27,003 bases of DNA from CAYOYK01 sp964408185 (GTDB lineage: Bacteria; Bacillota; Clostridia; Christensenellales; Aristaeellaceae), in assembly GCA_964408185.1 (NCBI GenBank), contig CAYOYK010000033.1:1-27003 (forward strand). Reading direction: 5' to 3'. The first letter of the stretch is position 1, and each line of letters opens with the position of its first letter. The position numbers and the translations under genes were made by a program. Below, one piece after another: positions 8,688-15,145 of the stretch. Under the pieces are notes generated by a model that worked only from the letters and a program-made list of their open reading frames with translations, had not been told where the DNA came from and did not search any database.

Positions 8688-9970
8688 GATGCTGCCTCCT
8701 TCAAATGGTTCAACTGAATTTTCAGGTTTCCCAAGGCGGTCGCCTCCACAGGCAGGGCGATGACCTCCTTGCCTGTCGCCGCTTCCGTGAGTCGGTTGAG
8801 AAAAGCGTTTTTCGCGCCGCCGCCCACGATGCAGAGCTGCCGATAGGTCTTGCCGGTATTGCGCTCAAGCTCCGCAATCGTCGTGGCATAGGACTGCGCC
8901 AAGGATCGGTACGCGCAGCGGAAGTAATCGCCATGGCAGGTCGGTCGCCGTGTCAGCCTTGCGTCGAAAGCCGCCCTCATGCTGTCCGGCGCAAGGAAGA
9001 TTGGATCGTTCCCATTCACCAAAGGCTCAAATCGCGATTCCTCCGCTTGCGCGATGATCTGATCCCACGGCGTTTCGGGGCAAAGCTCCTCGCGCAGCCG
9101 ATTGACCAGCCACATGCCCATGATGTTCTTCTGATAGCGATGGTACCCCACGCCGCCCTCGTTTGACCAGTTCCCTTCCCGGCTTGCGTCGGTGGTGATG
9201 GGCTGCTCCGTTTTGACCCCCAGCAGCGACCATGTGCCGCTGGATAGGTACGGCTGATTCCCTTGCATGGGAATGCCCTCGACGGCGCTGGCGGTATCGT
9301 GCGTCGCGCAGAGCGTCACCGCAATGCCCTTGTATGCGCCAATCACCGTGCCGGGCTGGCTCAGGCGATGAAAGAGATGCGTCGGCAGCCCCAGCGTTTG
9401 AAGGATCGCCGGGTCGTACTCGCCGCTTTTCGCGCACACCATGCCGGTGGTGGTCGCGTTGGTGTACTCGTGCGCCTTTGCGCCGCAAAGCCGCCACATC
9501 AGGTATTCCGGCATCATCAAAAAATCCGTCACGCCTTCCAATCGGCCGGACAGCTTGTCCGCATAAAGCTGATAGACCGTGTTGAAGGGCTGAAACTGTA
9601 TCCCTGTGCGCCTGTACAGCTCCGCAAAGGGCATGCGCTCATGCACCCGCGAGATCGCCGCCTCCGTGCGGCTGTCGCGGTAGGCAAAGCACGGCGGCAC
9701 AGGCTCGCCGCCCCTCAGGAGCACATAGTCCACGGCCCACGTGTCAATGGACAGGCTCTTGATACTGGGGCACTGCTTGAGCGCCGCGTCGATCCCCGCG
9801 CGAACATGCCCCTCCAGCGCGTCCGTGTCCCACGTCAGGTGGCCGTCCCGCTCGGTCATGCCGTTGGGAAAGCGATAGACCTCCTGCGTGCGGATCTCGC
9901 CATCCTCCAGCCAGCCGATGATGTGGCGGCCGGAGGACGCGCCAATATCAATGGCAAGACATTTTTTCAT
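8681..9970 (-). CDS. rhaB: Rhamnulokinase
   Basis: This FGGY-family ASKHA sugar kinase phosphorylates L-rhamnulose to L-rhamnulose 1-phosphate with ATP. The start at ATG 9970 is set by GAGGAGG six bases upstream, giving 429 residues; an ATG 18 bases further out has no ribosome binding site. The phosphate-1 loop is AIDIGASSGRHIIG (residues 6-19), the hexokinase-like SIDTWAVDYVLL follows near 80, ATHDTASAV is seen near 230, and the adenosine loop IVGGGAKNAFLNRL is near the C terminus. These are standard RhaB features. It is the first gene of the operon, directly behind the promoter at 10014-10042. No transporter, mutarotase or rhamnose regulator is in the window. Confidence 0.95.
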   Translation of the reverse strand: MKKCLAIDIGASSGRHIIGWLEDGEIRTQEVYRFPNGMTERDGHLTWDTDALEGHVRAGIDAALKQCPSIKSLSIDTWAVDYVLLRGGEPVPPCFAYRDSRTEAAISRVHERMPFAELYRRTGIQFQPFNTVYQLYADKLSGRLEGVTDFLMMPEYLMWRLCGAKAHEYTNATTTGMVCAKSGEYDPAILQTLGLPTHLFHRLSQPGTVIGAYKGIAVTLCATHDTASAVEGIPMQGNQPYLSSGTWSLLGVKTEQPITTDASREGNWSNEGGVGYHRYQKNIMGMWLVNRLREELCPETPWDQIIAQAEESRFEPLVNGNDPIFLAPDSMRAAFDARLTRRPTCHGDYFRCAYRSLAQSYATTIAELERNTGKTYRQLCIVGGGAKNAFLNRLTEAATGKEVIALPVEATALGNLKIQLNHLKEAASC

Positions 9971-10013
9971 GCGGTTCCTCCTCGTCAAATCAATCCCTTT
10001 TCCGCCTTTTATC

Positions 10014-10042
10014 AGTATACATTATCTTTGGGGGACGGTCAA
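10014..10042 (-). promoter_or_regulatory. Promoter of the rhamnose operon
   Basis: On the minus strand, TTGACC (10042-10037), a 17-bp spacer and TATACT (10019-10014) form a near-consensus sigma-A promoter. It lies about 45 bp ahead of the rhaB start and drives rhaB, the isomerase gene and rhaD. I see no obvious cre or regulator site next to it. Confidence 0.8.
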
Positions 10043-10104
10043 CGGCACAGTCGGCGGGAGGCGCCGCCGCAAAGCCTGATCGTTCCATGCTCTTTCGGCA
10101 TGTT

Positions 10105-10153
10105 TTGACGTGCAATAGAAGGATTTGCTATTCTGCAGGCAGACGGCTATACT
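10105..10153 (+). promoter_or_regulatory. Tandem promoters for the flavin reductase unit
   Basis: Two overlapping plus-strand promoters are visible. One is TTGACG (10105-10110), an 18-bp spacer and TATTCT (10129-10134). The other is TTGCTA (10125-10130), a 17-bp spacer and TATACT (10148-10153). Both point to the small ORF at 10182 and the flavin reductase gene, divergent from the rhamnose operon. Confidence 0.6.
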
Positions 10154-10181
10154 ATTTGCGAAGGGCTGATGAGGCGCGGCG

Positions 10182-10286
10182 ATGGGCAGGATCAACGGGC
10201 TGGTGGAAAGCACCATCCTGCTGACGGGCGGGTATTGCGCGCCCAGCCGCGAGGAGATCGCGGAGATCTTTCGGGCAAGCCACTAA
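10182..10286 (+). CDS. Possible 34-aa protein or gene-end remnant
   Basis: ATG 10182 opens 34 codons (MGRINGLVESTILL, then TGGYCAPSREEIAEIFRASH) behind a weak GAGG. The composition looks protein-like, with an amphipathic helix REEIAEIFRAS at the end, rather than random high-GC reading. It begins right after a promoter and precedes the flavin reductase gene by 27 bp. I do not recognise it. It may be a small protein of this transcript, or the surviving end of a deleted gene. Confidence 0.35.
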   Translation: MGRINGLVESTILLTGGYCAPSREEIAEIFRASH

Positions 10287-10313
10287 ATCAATGCAAAAGG
10301 AGTGATCGGATCT

Positions 10314-10850
10314 ATGAAAAACATACTGATTCTGTCCACCAGTCTGCGAGCGAACAGCAACTCGGCCGCTTTGGCAAACGAATTTGCCCGCGGCGCAAAG
10401 GAAGCCGGCCACAACGTCGAGGTGATCTCCCTCGCGGAGAAGGACATCCGTTTCTGCAAGGGCTGCCTTGCCTGCCAAAAGACAAAGCGCTGCGTGATAC
10501 GCGACGACGCGGACGAAATCGCCCAAAAGATGGGGCGCGCGGACGTGCTGGTCTTTGCCACGCCGATTTACTACTACGAAATGTCCGGGCAGATGAAAAC
10601 GATGCTGGACAGGGCAAACCCGCTGTTTGCGGCGGGCTATGCCTTCCGAGACGCATACCTGCTCACCGCCGCCGCCGATGACGACGAGCAGACATGGCAG
10701 CGCGCGAAAAACGGCTTGGAGGGCTGGCTGGCCTGCTTCCCCAAGGCAAGGCTGGCGGGCGCGGTCTTTTGCGGCGGCGTAAACGAACCGGGCGAGGCGC
10801 AGGGGCATCCCGCCATGAAGGAAGCCTACGATGCGGGAAGAAACGCTTGA
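10314..10850 (+). CDS. NAD(P)H-dependent FMN reductase / flavodoxin-like oxidoreductase
   Basis: The product is 178 residues with a flavodoxin fold. The start at ATG 10314 lies behind AAAGGAG. The N-terminal strand MKNILILSTSLRANSNS forms the FMN phosphate loop. A cysteine set FCKGCLACQKTKRCVI (Cys48, 51, 54 and 60) follows, as in the iron-sulfur-flavoprotein-like reductases. VLVFATPIYYYEMSGQMKTMLDR is the canonical flavin isoalloxazine-binding segment. It probably reduces flavins or small electrophiles in the cytoplasm; the physiological substrate cannot be told from sequence. It is 20 bp upstream of the cyclophilin-like lipoprotein gene and probably co-transcribed with it, a pairing that suggests a shared redox or stress role. 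Confidence 0.9.
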   Translation: MKNILILSTSLRANSNSAALANEFARGAKEAGHNVEVISLAEKDIRFCKGCLACQKTKRCVIRDDADEIAQKMGRADVLVFATPIYYYEMSGQMKTMLDRANPLFAAGYAFRDAYLLTAAADDDEQTWQRAKNGLEGWLACFPKARLAGAVFCGGVNEPGEAQGHPAMKEAYDAGRNA

Positions 10851-10870
10851 ACGAAAGAAGAAGAAAGAGC

Positions 10871-11362
10871 ATGAAAAAGCGCTTTGCGGTTCTGTTGATG
10901 ATTGCCGCGCTGCTGCTGTCCGCCGTTGCCTGCACCGAAACGACGGACGGCGCGGAAAGCGCGGTTTGGGAGAAGGGGAGTGCGTTGGACGATTCCTTGC
11001 AGACAACCGCGGCGCAAAAGGCGACCGTGACGGTGGGCGGCGCGCCCTTTGACATTGCGTGGGAGAGCAGCGACGCCGCAGCCGCGTTTCAGGCGCTGCT
11101 GCCGCTCACGCTGACGCTGCGCGAGCTGAACGGCAACGAGAAGTTCCTCTATCTGGACGAAGCCCTGCCCTCCCAGCCGGAAAGTGTCGGTCAAATCCAA
11201 GCGGGCGACCTGATGCTGTACGGCAATGATTGCGTGGTGCTGTTCTACAAGAGCTTCACGACCTCGTATTCCTACACGCGCCTCGGTCGTATCACCGACC
11301 CTGCGGGGCTTGCCGACGCCGTGGGAGCGGGCGATGTGGTCGCGGCGTTCTCCTTGGACTGA
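10871..11362 (+). CDS. Lipoprotein with cyclophilin-like fold domain
   Basis: The product is 163 residues, starting at ATG 10871 behind AAGAAAGAG. The signal peptide MKKRFAVLLMIAALLLSAVAC ends in a lipobox with Cys21, so the protein is lipid-anchored outside. After a short linker comes a beta-rich domain with ATVTVGGAPFDIAW, LTLTLRELNGNEKFLYLDEALP, IQAGDLMLYGNDCVVLFYKSF and YSYTRLGRI. This is the pattern of the bacterial cyclophilin-like fold family often found with flavodoxin-type reductases. These proteins lack proven prolyl isomerase activity, and the function is unknown. It is the second gene of the flavin reductase unit. Confidence 0.85.
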   Translation: MKKRFAVLLMIAALLLSAVACTETTDGAESAVWEKGSALDDSLQTTAAQKATVTVGGAPFDIAWESSDAAAAFQALLPLTLTLRELNGNEKFLYLDEALPSQPESVGQIQAGDLMLYGNDCVVLFYKSFTTSYSYTRLGRITDPAGLADAVGAGDVVAAFSLD

Positions 11363-11395
11363 TCGGAGGAACGAACGCAGATATCTCGCCGCGCT

Positions 11396-11485
11396 GCCAT
11401 TGCCGGGCGGCCACCGCCTTGTTATCCCGTCGCCGGGCGACCCACGCCTTGTCCTGCCGTTTCCGGGCAACCCACGCCGTTGTGG
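11396..11485. repeat. Three tandem 30-bp repeats
   Basis: Units lie at 11396-11425, 11426-11455 and 11456-11485. They share the core CCGGGC(G/A)(G/A)CCCACGCC followed by TTGT, with scattered changes between units. The repeat lies just past the stop of the lipoprotein gene and before a terminator. It has no spacers, so it is not a CRISPR array. A stop-free frame runs through it (PLPGGHRLVI, PSPGDPRLVL, PFPGNPRRCG) but has no ribosome binding site. Confidence 0.8.
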
Positions 11486-11504
11486 ACGCCTGTGCTTTGT
11501 AATC

Positions 11505-11532
11505 AAAAAAGCCCCCGCAAGCGGGGGCTTTT
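11505..11532. terminator. Bidirectional terminator between convergent genes
   Basis: AAAAAA, GCCCCCGC (11511-11518), AA, GCGGGGGC (11521-11528) and TTTT make a perfect hairpin with A and T runs on either side. It would end the rightward flavin reductase/lipoprotein transcript and back up the leftward transcript of the secreted protein. Confidence 0.85.
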
Positions 11533-11538
11533 GGGGCG

Positions 11539-11703
11539 TAGGCAGCGGAGCGCGCGCAGGGCTTTCGGGGTAACGCTTGCGGCGCTTTGCGGATAGAGTG
11601 CGGAGCGCGCTCGGGGCTTTGGGGATAGCGCTTGCGGGGCTTTGCGGATAGAGTGCGGAGCGCGCGCAGGGCTTTGCGGATAGTGTTGCACGGGGTTCCC
11701 CGC
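11539..11703. repeat. Three tandem 55-bp repeats
   Basis: Units lie at 11539-11593, 11594-11648 and 11649-11703. The first two are about 85% alike over all 55 bp; the third matches in its first ~33 bases and then drifts. The core is TGCGGAGCGCGC followed by AGGGCTTTGCGGATAG. It sits next to the 30-bp repeats, so all of 11363-11721 is repeats plus one terminator, with no gene seen. Confidence 0.8.
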
Positions 11704-11721
11704 GCCTGTGAAAAAGCGTTA

Positions 11722-12402
11722 TCAGGGCCGCTCGGCGGCGAGCTGGTTGAGCTCCTCCTCGGTGAGCAGGTGCCTTGCCGCATCATCCGGGGCCTCGGTG
11801 CCCTCCGGCGCAGCGGCGGGCTCGTTGGTCTGCGCGCCCTCGTTGAGCAGCGCGTCGAGATCCACAACGTGGCCGCTTCCATCGCCGCTATCGGCACTCA
11901 GCTCGGCCACGCTGCCGATCAGGCTGTAATACGCGCTCCAAGGCTGCTCCGTCCCATCGGGGTAGGAAAAGCGAAAATCGACGCAGTTGCCATCCGGCGT
12001 GGCGCAAACGGAAAAGAGCTGCGAGCCGGAGCCCTCGCACACAAAGAATGGCCGCCCGTTGATCGTCCAGTATGCGCCGTTGGTATAGCTGGAGCCGTCG
12101 CCCTCCTCACAGACGGAGGCGTAGTAGCCGCTCATGGAATCGTAGGTGGTATCCGCATAATAGTAGATGTTCACGGCATAGTCCATGCTGGGATCGTAGA
12201 AATACCAGTTGGTATCTCCCTCCTCGTGAATGACGAGCCAATCGGACGGAATTTGGATGGAAATGCCGATTGCGTCAAGGCGCTCGGTCCTCGCCTCGTA
12301 ATCGACGGTCGTGGTCATGCTGGAGCCATCCTCGCCCAGCGATACCGCCGGCGCAGCCACGATCAGCGCCAGAGCAAGCAGTACGGACAGCAGTTTCTTC
12401 AT
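11722..12402 (-). CDS. Secreted protein of unknown function
   Basis: The product is 226 residues starting at ATG 12402 behind GAGGAGGAAACC. It has a signal peptide (MKKLLSVLLALALIVAAPAVSLG) without a lipobox cysteine, so it is probably released. The mature part begins with an IGISIQIPSDWLV segment, like the PsbP/Mog1-like secreted domains seen in Clostridia. It continues with Tyr-rich beta strands (DYAVNIYYYADTTYDSMSGYY) and ends in an acidic, Ala/Glu/Pro-rich low-complexity tail. Three cysteines lie in the middle. I cannot assign a function. It has its own extended -10 promoter and stands alone, convergent with the lipoprotein gene. Confidence 0.8.
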   Translation of the reverse strand: MKKLLSVLLALALIVAAPAVSLGEDGSSMTTTVDYEARTERLDAIGISIQIPSDWLVIHEEGDTNWYFYDPSMDYAVNIYYYADTTYDSMSGYYASVCEEGDGSSYTNGAYWTINGRPFFVCEGSGSQLFSVCATPDGNCVDFRFSYPDGTEQPWSAYYSLIGSVAELSADSGDGSGHVVDLDALLNEGAQTNEPAAAPEGTEAPDDAARHLLTEEELNQLAAERP

Positions 12403-12443
12403 TGCGGTTTCCTCCTCAAGAGACGATCTCTCTGCATCGGTTG

Positions 12444-12472
12444 ATTATAGCATAAACCGTTTGCGAGGACAA
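12444..12472 (-). promoter_or_regulatory. Promoter of the secreted protein gene
   Basis: On the minus strand, TTGTCC (12472-12467), a 17-bp spacer and TATAAT (12449-12444) with an upstream TGC (extended -10). It lies 42 bp ahead of the ATG at 12402. Confidence 0.75.
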
Positions 12473-12490
12473 GCACGGGGCTAAAAAAGC

Positions 12491-12531
12491 CCGTGCCGGC
12501 AGCCGCGGCGGTCGGCGGCTGATTGGCACGG
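12491..12531. other. Nested inverted repeat upstream of tRNA-Ala
   Basis: CCGTGCC (12491-12497) pairs with GGCACGG (12525-12531). Inside it AGCCGC (12501-12506) pairs with GCGGCT (12515-12520). No T-run follows immediately. It may be a transcript-end hairpin or a structural element between the divergent promoters of the secreted protein gene and the tRNA. Confidence 0.5.
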
Positions 12532-12578
12532 CCGTCGGCCCGCGCGGAGGTTTTTTTCTCCGTTTTTCGATTTTCTGC

Positions 12579-12607
12579 TTTACAAACGCGTTTTCATGTG
12601 GTATAGT
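12579..12607 (+). promoter_or_regulatory. Promoter of tRNA-Ala
   Basis: TTTACA (12579-12584), a 17-bp spacer and TATAGT (12602-12607) lie 11 bp before the tRNA 5' end, so transcription should begin a few bases upstream of the mature tRNA. Confidence 0.75.
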
Positions 12608-12618
12608 GTTTGCTGTTC

Positions 12619-12694
12619 GGGGCATTAGCGCAGTTGGTAGCGCACAACACTGGCAGTGTTGGGGTCAGGAGTTCGAGTCTCCTATGCTCCACCA
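12619..12694 (+). tRNA. tRNA-Ala(GGC)
   Basis: The cloverleaf was folded by hand. Acceptor GGGGCAT pairs with ATGCTCC and includes a G3-U70 pair, the alanine identity element. The D arm is GCGC-8 nt-GCGC. The anticodon stem is CAACA/TGTTG with loop CTGGCAG, so the anticodon is GGC. The T arm is AGGAG-TTCGAGT-CTCCT, and CCA is encoded. It marks the switch from host genes to mobile DNA, and its 3' half is a likely phage attachment site. Confidence 0.97.
12660..12694 (+). other. Candidate attL of the prophage (tRNA 3' half)
   Basis: All phage-type genes lie 3' of the tRNA and the tRNA is intact, as expected when an element integrates into a tRNA 3' end and restores it. No integrase gene and no second copy of this segment are in the window, so the site is inferred from position only. 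In 12695-12880 I see only a short direct repeat (ATGACACGAAAT twice, 12819-12842). Confidence 0.4.
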
Positions 12695-12880
12695 AAACAG
12701 GGACGTCCGATTGCCGGGCGTTCTTCTTTTTTCCTGGAAATTGCAGGGTTTCCGCATTGCATCGATTATGAGCAATTGCAATTTTTTGGAATCGAAAACA
12801 CGCTTTTTGAGAAAAATATGACACGAAATATGACACGAAATTGCCGCAAAAATCCGCGCCGAAAGGGCTCGATCAGGCCG

Positions 12881-13318
12881 CTACTCCCCCAGCGGGTGCG
12901 CGTCGGCGTACTCCCGAATCGCGGCGCGCATCACGGCGCTTGCGTCGATCCCATCCAGCACCGCCCGGCGCTTGATCCACGCCATCATGCCCGGCGTAAG
13001 ATTCGCATTTGTGCGAAAGCGTGGGCCCGCATCCGTCATGGGATTGCGCATGCGCTCTATGGCATCCGCAGGCATCGCCTCGACCGCCCAGCGCATCGCC
13101 TGATCGGCTGTCAGCGGGATCGTCCGCTCGCCCGGCTGCGCGTGTCCGTCATCGCCAAGTGTGGCATATCGGCTGGAGCTGCCGCCCATCACGTGCAGAT
13201 AGTGCCGCCCGCGCTGGCTCATGATCAGCGCCTCCCGCACGTACTCCGGCGCGTCGGCCGGGAGACCGTTGTCGATGGCATACAGGATCATACCCTTGCT
13301 TGGGCTGTACTTTTTCAT
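12881..13318 (-). CDS. Protein with C-terminal ribbon-helix-helix-like DNA-binding domain
   Basis: The product is 145 residues. Of two ATGs six bases apart, the inner one (13318) has AAGGAGG at six bases, while the outer one abuts the ribosome binding site, so 13318 is chosen. The N-terminal half (MKKYSPSKGMILYAIDNGLP and beyond) is unfamiliar. The end reads as a strand RTNANLT, helix PGMMAWIKRRAVLDG and helix DASAVMRAAIREYADA, the CopG/MetJ/Arc ribbon-helix-helix layout. It is probably a dimeric DNA-binding protein of the mobile element. Directly upstream of its promoter lies the cluster of TTCTTCCCA repeats, a plausible target. Its leftward orientation matches the accessory island. Confidence 0.65.
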   Translation of the reverse strand: MKKYSPSKGMILYAIDNGLPADAPEYVREALIMSQRGRHYLHVMGGSSSRYATLGDDGHAQPGERTIPLTADQAMRWAVEAMPADAIERMRNPMTDAGPRFRTNANLTPGMMAWIKRRAVLDGIDASAVMRAAIREYADAHPLGE

Positions 13319-13362
13319 ATCCATCCTCCTTGTGTGTCCGCCGGGAGCGCCCCGACGCCCAT

Positions 13363-13371
13363 ATTATACCA
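13363..13371 (-). promoter_or_regulatory. Extended -10 promoter of the RHH-protein gene
   Basis: On the minus strand TGG-TATAAT (13371-13363) is a full extended -10. No good -35 is seen at 17 bp. It lies about 45 bp upstream of ATG 13318. Confidence 0.55.
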
Positions 13372-13424
13372 CTTTGCGCGGGTGTACGCCGAGCCCCGGA
13401 TTGACCGTAACAATTTTGTAAAGG

Positions 13425-13803
13425 TTCTTCCCAATATTCCCGGTTCTTCCCAGCCCGTTTTTTGACATTGGGAACACGATTTTTCGTTGTGTAGTATAGT
13501 GCGTAGAACCTTCTTCCCAATATTCCCAATAAAAATGTTATTCCCTACGCGCGAGACGTTTATTATGTGACTGTGAGTATCATATACGGCAAAAATAATA
13601 CTTTCTGTCCACATACACACATTTCTCTATATAGGTGTGCAAAATCGAAAAATACTGGGAATAATGGGAACACCCCTGCTCAATCCGTTTCTGTATAACA
13701 AAAATTGTTCTTCCCAGTTTTGAAAATGTGTCGGGAAGAACTGGGAAGAATGGGAAGAAAGGCACGTTTTTGGTGTGACAAAACACTTTTACGCTGGGAA
13801 GAA
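13425..13803. repeat. Cluster of 9-bp TTCTTCCCA repeats in both orientations (iteron- or operator-like)
   Basis: Perfect TTCTTCCCA lies at 13425, 13444, 13511 and 13708 on the plus strand. Its reverse TGGGAAGAA lies at 13742, 13751 and 13795, with a one-mismatch copy at 13732. Shorter TGGGAA or ATTCCC pieces occur at 13436, 13469, 13522, 13540, 13656 and 13665. All plus copies lie left of all minus copies. The surrounding DNA is clearly AT-rich compared with the rest of the window. No convincing ORF runs through it. The arrangement looks like sites for a DNA-binding protein, for example an operator, partition site or replication origin. Confidence 0.6.
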
Positions 13804-13810
13804 AAAAGCC

Positions 13811-13895
13811 TATATTGTTATGATAATATAACCAATATTGAAAATTCGTTGTGTGGTAAGGGTTTGCCGTGTCGCAGGTAAAGTTGTACGTACAA
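13811..13895. promoter_or_regulatory. Two palindromes right of the 9-bp repeat cluster
   Basis: TATATT and AATATA bracket an 8-bp centre at 13811-13830. A perfect 12-bp palindrome TTGTACGTACAA lies at 13884-13895. Both are in AT-rich DNA just outside the 9-bp repeats and may be operators or part of an origin-like region. Confidence 0.4.
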
Positions 13896-14340
13896 ATTAC
13901 AGATTTTGCGGAAAGCAGACAAGACAGACAACGCGGGGGAGGGGCCTGCGGGGGGCCGTGGATGGGCTTGCGTATACCCGCTCGGCGTGTTGCGGTTTAC
14001 GCAAACGGCGGGCGCTGGAAAGCGTTGCGCTATAATGGTTTCACGGCTCATCGATGGGCTGGCGGGCGCTTGGCGTGGCCTGCCGGGGTGACGCACGGCC
14101 CGCCGGGGCGGCGCCCTGCCGGGGTGGCGAGATTATCCGGGCGGGAAAGGGACGAGCGGTCGGGGCGCGCTGGGAAATCGGCGGGCGATGGCGGGCCGAC
14201 ACTCCCCCAGAGGGCGCGCGCGGCGTGCATAAAGCGTGGATAGCGGGGCGCGCTGATCGGCCCTGCATGGGCTGCATAGGGTATACAGAGTAGCGGAAAA
14301 TAGCTGATTTTGTTGTGTAATAACGGTTTGACGCGTTTCT
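13896..14340. other. GC-rich low-complexity stretch without a supportable gene
   Basis: Between the palindromes and the hairpin at 14341 the sequence turns very GC-rich. At about 14077-14130 a degenerate 20-22 bp repeat with core TGCCGGGGTG occurs three times. The open frames here have no ribosome binding site and a composition typical of stop-poor GC-rich DNA. I see no gene. Confidence 0.5.
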
Positions 14341-14374
14341 ATCTATTCGCTAAAGACTTCTTTTGCGAATAGAT
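14341..14374. promoter_or_regulatory. Perfect 10-bp inverted repeat in AT-rich DNA
   Basis: ATCTATTCGC (14341-14350) pairs perfectly with GCGAATAGAT (14365-14374) around a 14-nt loop. No T-run follows on either strand, so it is not a terminator. An operator, recombination or replication structure is possible. Downstream, 14500-14610 holds two degenerate copies of a GCCTGCAT...CTGGGCGG repeat and no gene. Confidence 0.4.
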
Positions 14375-14628
14375 GCTGATTTAGGGCGAAAAATAGCGCA
14401 AAATTGTGCATAAAAGCTGCATAATTCGGGCGCGGATATTGCACGCGATCGGCGGGAGAAGCCCGCGCGGATGGCGCTGGCAGCAGTATGCGCGGAGGGA
14501 GCAGCCTGCATAGACTGGGCGGAGGAACACTGACGGCGCGCGAAGCCTGCATGATCTGGGCGGGCGTCGGCAGAACCCGCATAGACGCGGGGCGGATAGA
14601 CGCGCCGCCCGGTTCATGGCCGCGCACA

Positions 14629-14665
14629 AAAAGGGAGCCAAGGCGCTATGGCCTCGGCTCTTTGC
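14629..14665 (-). terminator. Terminator of the two-gene leftward unit
   Basis: On the minus strand GAGCCGAGGC, a short loop, GCCTTGGCTC and CCTTTTT form a Rho-independent terminator. The hairpin partly overlaps the last codons and stop (14646) of the HTH gene. Confidence 0.75.
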
Positions 14666-14837
14666 GGGTATCCTTGGCGGGGACGTATCGGTGGTCTATG
14701 TGCGGCTCGTCCCGGTCGATCAGCCAGTCGCGGCCGATCTTGACGGCGGTCTGGTAGGCTCCCCGCGCACAGCGCTGACGCACGGTGACGCTATCGACGC
14801 CGTGGAGCGCGGCGTAGTCCTTGGCGGAGATGAGCAT
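14646..14837 (-). CDS. Small HTH protein (excisionase / MerR-like DNA-binding domain)
   Basis: The product is 63 residues, starting at ATG 14837. The start shares its A with the stop of the upstream gene (TGATG), implying translational coupling; a TTG six bases upstream is a less likely start. The reading LISAKDYAALHGVDSVTVRQRCARGAYQTAVKIGRDWLID is the winged-helix pattern of excisionases and helix-turn-helix domain 17 proteins: helix, turn, recognition helix, and a wing with IGRDWLI. The role is probably DNA binding, either as excisionase or as regulator of the unit. It ends at a terminator. Function beyond DNA binding is not shown. Confidence 0.75.
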   Translation of the reverse strand: MLISAKDYAALHGVDSVTVRQRCARGAYQTAVKIGRDWLIDRDEPHIDHRYVPAKDTRKEPRP

Positions 14838-15145
14838 CAGCAATCACCCTCCAGCGCGGCGTTGACCTGCGCGGTCAGGTCGCTTACCAGCGCCATAAAG
14901 GCGGGGCTGTCGGCACGCTCGAATGCCGCGCAGTCGGCGCCGAAGTCTGGGCGGGACTGATCGGGCGCGGGGAAATCGTCGTCGCGCACCCTCGCGAAGA
15001 GGGTCTCGTCCGCGTCCTTGTAGCTGTCGATCAGCTCGCCGTCGCGGAGGTGTACGTAGTAGGTAACCCCGGTCTCGTCGGCCTCAGCGGCCTGATAGCT
15101 TGGGCGGCGGATGTAGTCGGCGATCTGCTGAGCGGTGTATTTCAT
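14837..15145 (-). CDS. Small acidic phage protein of unknown function
   Basis: The product is 102 residues, starting at ATG 15145 behind AGGAGGAAAG (spacing 7). It is strongly acidic, with runs such as YKDADETLFARVRDDDFPAPDQ, and opens with MKYTAQQIADYIRR, a helix resembling small HTH starts. It is the first gene of a two-gene leftward unit with the HTH gene. It is divergent from the CRISPR-repeat-like RNA, whose promoter begins just beyond its start. I do not recognise a family. Small size, acidity, a coupled HTH gene and position in an antirestriction island make it a candidate anti-defence protein, but that is inference. The region just upstream is duplicated around the scaffold gap. Confidence 0.7.
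   Translation of the reverse strand: MKYTAQQIADYIRRPSYQAAEADETGVTYYVHLRDGELIDSYKDADETLFARVRDDDFPAPDQSRPDFGADCAAFERADSPAFMALVSDLTAQVNAALEGDC

Noticed and set aside
11396..11703. CRISPR array from the 30-bp and 55-bp repeats
   Set aside because: Units are directly adjacent and degenerate, without unique spacers.
12491..12531. Terminator before the tRNA
   Set aside because: Strong stems but no T-run directly after them on either strand, so listed only as an inverted repeat.
12594..12836. Leftward ORF over the tRNA, as an integrase end
   Set aside because: Most of it is the tRNA read backwards; no integrase motif is present.
12656..13465. Long rightward ORF beginning inside the tRNA
   Set aside because: It starts within tRNA-Ala, runs antisense through the RHH gene and has no ribosome binding site.
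13315..13786. Two leftward ORFs in the AT-rich repeat region
   Set aside because: No ribosome binding sites, odd composition, and they follow the repeats; treated as chance or fossil reading.
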